Source: Actinomadura craniellae (GTDB lineage: Bacteria; Actinomycetota; Actinomycetes; Streptosporangiales; Streptosporangiaceae). Taken from it: a stretch of DNA of 64,000 bases. The notes beneath the pieces are model-generated. The model was not told where the DNA came from and made no database searches. It saw only the letters and a program-made list of their open reading frames with translations. Shown piece after piece: positions 58,284-64,000 of the stretch. The DNA lies in NCBI RefSeq assembly GCF_003289645.1, contig NZ_QLYX01000018.1, forward strand, positions 62,001 to 126,000. Direction: 5' to 3'. Within the stretch, counting starts at the first letter, position 1. Each line of letters begins with the position of its first letter. The translations under genes were made by a program, and so were the position numbers.

Positions 58284-58376
58284 CCGACCGCGGGACGGTC
58301 GGGGGCCCCGGTGCGCTCCCGGCCGTCCCGCTCCCACCGGCCGGGACCGGATCGGGCGATCTCCGGCCCTGTCGAA

Positions 58377-58550
58377 CCTGGCACCCCGGCCGAACCGGCC
58401 GGACTGGGCATCCCGGCCGGACCGGGCTGACCGGGCTGACCAGGCGGACCGGGCGGACCGGGCGGACCAAGCGTCCCTGCCGAACCGGGCGGACCGGGCG
58501 TCCCTGCCGAACCGGCCGCCTCGGCCGAACTGGCCGGACCGGGACGGTCA
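58377..58550. repeat. Short GC tandem repeats (period 9) after the methyltransferase
   Basis: About 170 bp of degenerate units like GGCGGACCG and GGCTGACCG, with a 27-bp longer unit (about GGCGTCCCTGCCGAACCG). On the + strand one frame reads G-P-G-G-P collagen-like with in-frame TGAs. It lies in the 264-bp gap between the convergent methyltransferase and an unknown gene. No gene is called. Confidence 0.7.
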
Positions 58551-58925
58551 ACCGCGGTCGTCGGGCGGAGGGAGGGCGAACGGGTCCTCGGCCGGGAAGC
58601 AGCCGTAGTCCTGCAACGGCCTGGGGTCGTCGAGCACGATCTGCTGGAGTTCGCCGGCCGGGGACAGGCCGTCGGGGCGATCCGGCACCCGCCGGCCCGG
58701 CAGCGGCCCGCCCCGGCCGATCATCATGTCCGGCGCGTCGTCCGCGAGCCGGCCGAACCGGTCCAGCAGGACGTGCACGGCGTCGTAGACGTCGCGGACG
58801 GTCTCGGCCGCGCTCTCCTCGGTGGCATCCGGGTGCAGGTCGCGGTACGCCTGGCGGGCCGTGGCGAGGAAACGCTCCGGATCGACGATCACCACGTCCC
58901 GGCGCGTCCGGACGCTGATGGTCAT
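58548..58925 (-). CDS. Unknown small protein at the edge of the RiPP region
   Basis: A 125-residue protein: MTISVRTRRDVVIVDPERFL, ATARQAYRDLHPDATEESAA, ETVRDVYDAVHVLLDRFGRL, then LQQIVLDDPRPLQDYGCFPA. It seems to be a helical domain with a C-terminal tail. ATG 58925 has GAGG nearby; GTG 58955 is an alternative. No family recognised. Convergent with the methyltransferase and perhaps part of the same cluster. Confidence 0.5.
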   Translation of the reverse strand: MTISVRTRRDVVIVDPERFLATARQAYRDLHPDATEESAAETVRDVYDAVHVLLDRFGRLADDAPDMMIGRGGPLPGRRVPDRPDGLSPAGELQQIVLDDPRPLQDYGCFPAEDPFALPPPDDRG

Positions 58926-59123
58926 GCCCTCTGCCGGAACCGCGGTCTCGTCCACCGGACGAAGGTACTCCGTCTCCCTTCCCACGGCCACGGGGCGGCC
59001 GGGGGGCACCGGCCGCCCCGCTCCGCCGGCCGGGGTCGGGACGGTGCACCGTCCCGGCCCCGGCCGAACCCGCATGGGACGGTGACCCGACCTCCGCCAT
59101 GCAGGTGCTTCGTGGGGTCGTTC

Positions 59124-60752
59124 TCAGAAGACGCGGCCGATGTCCTGGCGGACGATGGTGGCCATGCTGTGCTCGGCCAGGGCCGCGATGGTCATGGACG
59201 GGTTGCAGGCGCCGGTGGAGCCCGGGATCCGGGCGCCGTCCAGCACGTACAGCCCGCGGTGGCCCAGGACCCGGCCGAAGCGGTCCACCGCACCGCCCAT
59301 CGGCACCCCGCCCAGCGCGTGCCAGGTGGAGTTCTCCCGCGCGTTCGTGTCGATCATCTGGCCGCCGCCGACCCGGACGAACTCGTCCATCCGGGCGCGG
59401 ATCAGCGCCTGGAGTTCGGCGTCGCCCGAGGCCGGCCAGGTGAGCTGGGCGTCGTCCTTGGCCGCGTCGTAGGTCCAGGTGCCGGCGGGCTGGTTGATGC
59501 CGAAGCCGACGACGACCATCGCCTTGATGCCGGGCGGCAGCAGGGGCGACCCGGCGTGGATGATGGTGAGCGGGATCGAGCTGTCGGGGTCGCGGCCGCC
59601 GACGCAGGCCGGGCCGCCCTGCGGGAAGCCCGGCTCGCCGTTCATCTGGACCCACTGGTAGATGCGGTCGCCGTTGTTGCCCCACTGGGTACCGATGGCG
59701 TCGGGCAGGTTCGGGATGAGGTTCTTGCCCTTGGCCTTGACCATGAGCCGGGTGGTGCCCGGGGAGCCGGCGTTGAGGAACACCGCGTCCGCGACGATCC
59801 GCTTGCGTTCCTGGAGGACACCGTCGGTGTCGATCCGGTCCACGTGGACGACCCAGCGCCGGAGCAGGTCCATCGAGATGTCCCGCACCACGTGCAGGGT
59901 CTCCACCCGGACCCGCCCGGTGGCCTGCGCGGCGGCCAGGTAGGTGACGTCGATGGAGTGCTTGCCGCCGTTGTTGACGCCGAACGCCAGGTCGCTGGTG
60001 ATGTAGGTCGGCTCGTACCGGCCCGCCAGCTCGCCGCGGACGAAGCTCCAGTCGATGGGCAGCGGCACCTTGAAGGTCTCCAGGCCCGCCTGCGGCGCCA
60101 CGTCCATGAACAGCCGGGACGACTTGTAGGGGTCGGTGGCGAGGATGTCGTCGGGAATGGTGGTGATCTTCAGCATCTGGGCGACGGTGGGGTAGGCCCA
60201 CCGGTTCAGTTCCGCGTAGTCGCCCGCCATCATCGGGATGGACTGGGCGAAGTACTCCGCGGTGGGCTGCAAGGTCATCCCGTGGTACATCAGCGACCCG
60301 CCGCCGACCGCGGCACCGCAGTTGATCGTCATGCCCTGCCCTTTCAGGGTCTCGATCAGTCCCGTGTAGGGCTCCCACGTCCCGGGGATGCCCGGGAGGC
60401 CGCTGCGGTCGGACAGCCAGGTCGAGCGGCGGTCCACGTTGGCGATGCGGGGGAAGGTCGTGGCGTTGGGGCCGGTCGGCCAGCGCAGGCCGCGCTCCAG
60501 GACCAGCGTCCGCACCCCGGCGCGGGCCAGCCGCAGCGCGGTCACGCCGCCGCCGAAGCCGGTGCCGATGACGACGGCCCGCTCGCGCTGCTCGATCGTG
60601 CGGACCCGGGCCGGGGCCGGGCTCGGCGCGGCGTGCGCGGCTCCGCCGGAGCCGAGCGCGGCACCGAGCCCGCCGAGGGCGGCGGCACCGAGCACCTTCC
60701 GGCGGCCGACGCCGGGTGCGGAAGCGGGGTGGGGGGAGGTGTTGTCGGACAT
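59124..60752 (-). CDS. Tat-exported GMC/cholesterol-oxidase-like flavoprotein
   Basis: A 542-residue FAD oxidoreductase. Tat signal GVGRRKVLGAAALGGLGAAL (twin Arg 17-18) followed by an AxA site. FAD motif RAVVIGTGFGGGVTALRLAR, AGVRTLVLERG, and INCGAAVGGGSLMYHGMTLQ. C-terminal HALGGVPMGGAVDRFGRVLG and LYVLDGARIPGSTGACNPSM have the GMC-type active-site end. It resembles cholesterol oxidases; substrate unknown. ATG at 60752. It is downstream of a 520-bp gap, opposite in strand to the RiPP operon, so a role in peptide tailoring is only possible. Confidence 0.83.
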   Translation of the reverse strand: MSDNTSPHPASAPGVGRRKVLGAAALGGLGAALGSGGAAHAAPSPAPARVRTIEQRERAVVIGTGFGGGVTALRLARAGVRTLVLERGLRWPTGPNATTFPRIANVDRRSTWLSDRSGLPGIPGTWEPYTGLIETLKGQGMTINCGAAVGGGSLMYHGMTLQPTAEYFAQSIPMMAGDYAELNRWAYPTVAQMLKITTIPDDILATDPYKSSRLFMDVAPQAGLETFKVPLPIDWSFVRGELAGRYEPTYITSDLAFGVNNGGKHSIDVTYLAAAQATGRVRVETLHVVRDISMDLLRRWVVHVDRIDTDGVLQERKRIVADAVFLNAGSPGTTRLMVKAKGKNLIPNLPDAIGTQWGNNGDRIYQWVQMNGEPGFPQGGPACVGGRDPDSSIPLTIIHAGSPLLPPGIKAMVVVGFGINQPAGTWTYDAAKDDAQLTWPASGDAELQALIRARMDEFVRVGGGQMIDTNARENSTWHALGGVPMGGAVDRFGRVLGHRGLYVLDGARIPGSTGACNPSMTIAALAEHSMATIVRQDIGRVF

Positions 60753-61275
60753 GGCGGGCTCCAAATCATCCGTCGCAGGCCGGGCCCGGCGACCTCGGGG
60801 GCACGAGGCGGGAGCACCGGGACGGGCCGTGCGGGGGGTGGGGACGGGAGCAGAGGCCGCTGACCAGGAACGGAATGACGCCAACTCTCGCGATAGTCAA
60901 ATTCTCGTTGACAAAGGCACTCATATCCGTTTCTTGCCAATGACATTCTCCGCCGAGGAACATATGACTCGCATCACGGGTCGGCAAGCCCCTGGTTCCT
61001 GCCGCACCTCAGCACTCACCCCGGCAGAACTGTCACGAACGGACAACCAAAAAAGCCCCTCAGCGCCCCGCTGAGCAGCGAACCCACCAAGATCGGCCGA
61101 CTTCCCCACCGCCCCGACCAGGCACCCCGGCCCCTCCGAACGGTGTAGCCGAGCACAACCACCAAGCGGTAAGTCGCGGACCCCGCCCACCCGGTCCCTC
61201 GGCACCCGGAAACCCGACCAGCCGCGTGCCACCGACCTCTCCGAACAGAACACCCCGGGCAGCCGCACACATAAG
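60753..61275. other. Long intergenic region upstream of the GMC gene
   Basis: About 520 bp. The middle (60885-60975) is AT-richer and probably holds the GMC promoter. A possible 52-codon - strand frame starting near 60930 is weak and not called. No other feature seen before the large hairpin at 61276. Confidence 0.45.
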
Positions 61276-61325
61276 TGATCGTTGAGGATGGGTGGGGCCA
61301 GGGCCCCACCCATCCTCAACGATCA
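61276..61325. terminator. 50-bp perfect hairpin terminator
   Basis: The 24-bp arms (61276-61299 and 61302-61325) are perfectly complementary around a 2-bp AG centre, for example TGATCGTTGAGGATGGGTGG on the left. It lies 13 bp after the stop of the - strand thioesterase gene and is its likely terminator. It is exceptionally strong and lacks a T-run. Confidence 0.85.
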
Positions 61326-61338
61326 TGATGGTCAGGGG

Positions 61339-62151
61339 TCAGGGGCGGCCGGTGCTGCTGCGTAGCAGGACCTCCTGGGCCACCGAGGCGACCAGGGTCC
61401 CGTCGGTGGTCCGGATCGAGCCCTGGGCCAGGCCGCGGGCGCCGACGTGGGCGGCGGAGTTCATGTCGTACAGCAGCCACTGATCGGTCCGGGGCGGCCG
61501 GTGGAACCAGAGGGAATGGTCCAGGCTCATCATCGAGTCGTAGCGCACCCGCGACTCCGGCGACCGGGCCGCGTTCACGACGACGAGGTCCGACAGGTAG
61601 GTGAGCAGGCACGCGTGCAGGTCCGGTTCGGTGCCGACGGGCATGGTCACCCGGGCCCAGAACGGGTGGGTCAGCGGGAACCCGTCGGGGTCGGGGGTGA
61701 CGACGGGCCGGATCTCGACGGGCGCGTCTTCCCCGAACAGCCAGGGGAACCGGATGGGGTGGAGGTCCTCCGGCGGCGGCACGGCCGGCGGGGCGGGCGG
61801 CTGCCAGTCCTCGCCCGGTTCGGGTTCGTGGAAGGAGGCGACCATCTCGAAGATCGGCTTGCCCTCCTGCACGGCGGTCACGTGGCGGGTGGAGAAGGCA
61901 CGCCCGTCCCGGGTCCGGGCGACCTCGAAGCGCACCGGCTCCGCCACCTGGCCGGGGCGGAGGAAGTAGGAGTGCAGGGAGTGCACGAGCCGGGGTCCGT
62001 CGATGGTGCGGCTCGCGGCGCGCAGGGCCTGCGCCGCCACCTGCCCGCCGAAGAGCCGGCCCTGGCTGAACCCGTCGGGGGCGGCCACGAACAGGTCGCC
62101 GTCCCGCTGTTCCAGGTCCAGTGCGGTCCGGAGCGGTGATGTGTCGGTCAC
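61339..62151 (-). CDS. tesB: Acyl-CoA thioesterase II
   Basis: A 270-residue double-hotdog thioesterase that hydrolyses acyl-CoA to free acid and CoA. GFSQGRLFGGQVAAQALRAA, LHSYFLRPGQVAEPVRFEVA, RAFSTRHVTAVQEGKPIFEM and DSMMSLDHSLWFHRPPR with WLLYDMNS. The Asp, Gln and Thr/Ser catalytic set of TesB (D in LDHS) is in place. GTG 62151 has GGAGGA 6 nt upstream; longer forms to 62217 lack a ribosome-binding site. Confidence 0.9.
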   Translation of the reverse strand: MTDTSPLRTALDLEQRDGDLFVAAPDGFSQGRLFGGQVAAQALRAASRTIDGPRLVHSLHSYFLRPGQVAEPVRFEVARTRDGRAFSTRHVTAVQEGKPIFEMVASFHEPEPGEDWQPPAPPAVPPPEDLHPIRFPWLFGEDAPVEIRPVVTPDPDGFPLTHPFWARVTMPVGTEPDLHACLLTYLSDLVVVNAARSPESRVRYDSMMSLDHSLWFHRPPRTDQWLLYDMNSAAHVGARGLAQGSIRTTDGTLVASVAQEVLLRSSTGRP

Positions 62152-62201
62152 GGGGTTCCTCCCACCCGGGCGAACGGGTGGGGCTTCCGACGACCACGAC
62201 C

Positions 62202-62232
62202 CGTGCGTTGTACACACGATTTATAACGCACG
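62202..62232 (-). promoter_or_regulatory. Promoter/dyad of the thioesterase gene
   Basis: CGTGCGTT (62202-62209) and AACGCACG (62225-62232) are inverted arms 15 bp apart. Between them, on the - strand, lies TATAAA (62225-62220), a good -10 box. The dyad could be an operator over the promoter. Confidence 0.5.
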
Positions 62233-62253
62233 TGACGACAGGCCGGATGATCT

Positions 62254-62268
62254 ACCCCCGCCGGGGGT
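62254..62268 (-). terminator. Short hairpin at the end of the phosphatase gene
   Basis: ACCCCC (62254-62259) and GGGGGT (62263-62268) around a 3-nt loop, directly at the stop codon of the - strand gene. Small but G-rich; possible terminator. Confidence 0.4.
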
Positions 62269-63854
62269 CAGGCGTCGCGGCGCAGCGCGATCAGGGCGAC
62301 GTCGTCCTCGCGGTGGCCGAACTCGGCGATGATCCGGTCGCGGAAGGTCTCCAGGTCGCCCTCGGTCTCGGTGCACAGCCGGCGCAGGCGTTCCAGGTTG
62401 TCGTCGATGGGGATGCCGCGGTCCTCGATGAGGCCGTCGGTGAACAGGACGGCCGTGGCGCCGGGCGGGATCTCGGTCTCCTCCAGGGCGACCTCGTCCA
62501 CCGGGAAGCCGAGCAGGATGCCGCCGCCGGCGCCCCACCGGGCCCGCCCCTCGTGCAGGAACAGGACGGGCAGGTGGCCCGCGCTGGCGACCACGGTGCC
62601 GCCGGTGGCGGGGTCCAGGGTCAGCAGGCAGACCGTGGCCGTCTGGTGGGGGTGGTAGCGCTGCATCACGCTGTTCATCCGGCGCAGGATCTCGGTGGCG
62701 TCCAGGCCCTGGTCGGCGAACGCCCGCAGGGCGTGCCGGAGCTCGCCCATCACCGCCGCGGCCTCCAGCGAATGCCCCTGGACGTCGCCGATGGCCACCA
62801 GCACCCGGCCGTCCAGGTCGAGCATTTCGTAGAAGTCGCCGCCGATCTCGGCGGTCTCGCTGGCGGGCTCGTACCGGACGGCGACGCTCCAGCCGGGCAG
62901 GTCGGGGATGCCCTGAGGGAGCAGGCTGCGCTGCAGGGTGAGCGCGATCGTGTGCTCCTCGGTGTAGTTGCGCAGCGCCTGCACGGCCAGCGCGAGGGTC
63001 TGCGCGAGCTGCTGGAGGATGGTGTACTCCTCCGCGTCGGGGATCCCCCCGGCGGCGACGGCGATGCAGGTCGGCGGGCGGCCGGGCTTCGTCCGGGTCA
63101 GGACGGCGCACGCGTCGTGGCTGGTGAGCTTGTCCGGCTGGAACTCCCGCCACCGCGCGTCGGGGACGACGCCGCTGACGGTTCCGGCCGCGTCGCCGTC
63201 CATGCCGAGGGCTGCGCCGATGCGGGCGAGCACGTCGGGGGCGAGCGTGGAGATCACCGGCTCGTCGTCGGCCGACAGGACGGTGGCGCGGCGCGGCGGG
63301 CCGTTCGGCGGGGCGATGTAGGCACCGGCCGGCACGGCGAAGATCTCCGCGGCCGACTGGGCGGCGATCGCGGCCAGCTCGTCGAAGCTGGTCGCGGAGT
63401 TGATCGCCAGGGTGGCCCGGGCCAGGGCGGCCATCCGGCCGGCGAGCTGCTCGGCGCGGCGGCGGGCCCGGTAGTAGCGCAGGACGGCGTCGACGGTGGC
63501 GATGAACTCGCCCGGGTCGATCGGGTCGGTGATGTAGGCGTCGGCGCCCTGCCGCAGGCCGTGGGTGCGGTCGGTCACCGCGGTCGCCGACGCCGAGATG
63601 TGGATGACCGGCAGCGAGCCGGTCTCGGGACCGGCCTTGATCTGCTCGCAGACCTCGAACCCGCTCATGTCGGGCAGCCGGACGTCGAGGATGACCAGGT
63701 CGACCGCGTGCTCGGCCAGCCGCTCCCAGGTCTCGGCCCCCGACGCCGCCTCCACCACGGTGTGCCCGGCCCGGCGCAGCCAGCTGCTGATGATGTAGCG
63801 CTTGGTCGCGGTGTCGTCGACCACGAGGGTGGTGACGCCGGCGTGTTCAGGCAC
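62268..63854 (-). CDS. Response regulator-GAF-like-SpoIIE (PP2C) phosphatase
   Basis: A 528-residue signalling protein. Receiver domain 1-125: TTLVVDDTATKRYIISSWLR, phospho-Asp in LVILDVRLPDMSGFEV, and conserved Lys replaced in YITDPIDPGEF. A GAF-like middle (about 150-300) follows. SpoIIE/PP2C domain about 310-528: LQRSLLPQGIPDLPGWSVAV, EIGGDFYEMLDLDGRVLVAI, GDVQGHSLEAAAVMGELRHA, FTDGLIEDRGIP, DDVALIALRRDA. Such phosphatases act on anti-anti-sigma factors. GTG 63854 overlaps the upstream gene by 8 nt. Confidence 0.87.
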   Translation of the reverse strand: MPEHAGVTTLVVDDTATKRYIISSWLRRAGHTVVEAASGAETWERLAEHAVDLVILDVRLPDMSGFEVCEQIKAGPETGSLPVIHISASATAVTDRTHGLRQGADAYITDPIDPGEFIATVDAVLRYYRARRRAEQLAGRMAALARATLAINSATSFDELAAIAAQSAAEIFAVPAGAYIAPPNGPPRRATVLSADDEPVISTLAPDVLARIGAALGMDGDAAGTVSGVVPDARWREFQPDKLTSHDACAVLTRTKPGRPPTCIAVAAGGIPDAEEYTILQQLAQTLALAVQALRNYTEEHTIALTLQRSLLPQGIPDLPGWSVAVRYEPASETAEIGGDFYEMLDLDGRVLVAIGDVQGHSLEAAAVMGELRHALRAFADQGLDATEILRRMNSVMQRYHPHQTATVCLLTLDPATGGTVVASAGHLPVLFLHEGRARWGAGGGILLGFPVDEVALEETEIPPGATAVLFTDGLIEDRGIPIDDNLERLRRLCTETEGDLETFRDRIIAEFGHREDDVALIALRRDA

Positions 63855-64000
63855 CGGTGCTTCCTCTCCCGGCCCGGCGGATCGCGTCCGCCAGGATAGG
63901 CCAGGTCAGCCGGGCCTTGTCCACCCACGCCCCGGCCCGGTCGAGCCGGGGGTCGGCGAGGGCGGCCGGGTCGATCGCGGTGACCAGCACGACCGGGATG
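63847..64000 (-). CDS. C-terminal receiver-domain fragment of an upstream signalling protein
   Basis: The last 50 residues of a gene that runs off the window: IPVVLVTAIDPAALADPRLD, RAGAWVDKARLTWPILADAI, then RRAGRGSTGA and TGA. This looks like the end of a receiver (REC) domain, with the conserved Lys in VDKAR. It may belong to a hybrid histidine kinase or a receiver protein. Overlaps the phosphatase gene by 8 nt, so the two are coupled. Confidence 0.6.
   Translation of the reverse strand, partial: IPVVLVTAIDPAALADPRLDRAGAWVDKARLTWPILADAIRRAGRGSTGA

Noticed and set aside
58377-58550. GC repeats as a CRISPR array
   Set aside because: The units are 9 bp, contiguous and degenerate with no spacers. 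No cas genes are present.
60766-60930. Small - strand frame (52 codons, beginning MSAFVNENLTIARV) upstream of the GMC gene
   Set aside because: Weak ribosome-binding site and a Pro/Arg-rich end. It was considered as a second precursor peptide but not supported.

Overview
The window looks like the chromosome of a high-GC filamentous actinomycete, most like the Streptosporangiales/Actinomadura side. The GC content is very high, several probable starts are leaderless, the oxidoreductases are F420-style, and the families present (ECF41 sigma, RamB/PrpR regulator, PadR, HxlR, SigJ-like) are typical of that group. No rRNA, transposase, integrase or CRISPR array was seen. One tRNA-Glu(TTC) lies at 4639-4711. 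The window cuts a gene at each end.

Layout. 1-13.8 kb: a cut glutaryl-CoA dehydrogenase-like gene, a PspC-domain protein, an MFS exporter, a zincin, a membrane metallophosphoesterase, the tRNA, a MerR-controlled ABC exporter operon, a Ser/Thr kinase-TPR fusion, and pyruvate carboxylase. 13.9-18.9 kb: a methylcitrate (propionate) operon prpD-prpB-prpC, divergent from its PrpR/RamB-like regulator with two matching operator boxes. 18.9-29.5 kb: small regulator/target pairs (ECF41 sigma/DoxX, TetR/SDR, HxlR/flavin protein, PadR/DUF998), an SPFH plus NAD-kinase-like pair, and a type IV phosphorothioate-DNA restriction enzyme. 29.8-44.6 kb: one catabolic regulon for a deoxy-sugar, probably L-fucose or L-rhamnose. 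It has a secreted GH95-like glycosidase, an RbsABC-type importer, a mutarotase, a lactonase, dehydrogenases, an unusual lyase plus a 2-oxoacid dehydrogenase E1 pair, and a LacI repressor whose likely operator occurs three times. 44.9-52.6 kb: a membrane STAND ATPase, a RelE-like toxin/antitoxin pair, an SDR/F420 oxidoreductase pair, and a secreted toxin with an immunity protein.

The most notable region is 53.0-58.3 kb, which looks like an undescribed ribosomal-peptide (RiPP) system. A 50-residue Met-rich precursor peptide is followed by two subtilases carrying the cyanobactin PatA/PatG-type C-terminal domain. Two tiny proteins are translationally coupled between them. The last gene encodes a tetrapyrrole-methylase-fold protein that keeps, at identical spacing, the four active-site residues of the fungal borosin peptide N-methyltransferase OphMA. 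The second protease has lost the catalytic Asp (Glu instead), and the two proteases share a 312-bp perfect repeat. An unknown protein and a Tat-exported GMC oxidoreductase follow on the other strand.

60.7-64 kb: a thioesterase II with a 50-bp perfect hairpin behind it, a response-regulator/SpoIIE phosphatase, and the end of a receiver-domain protein.
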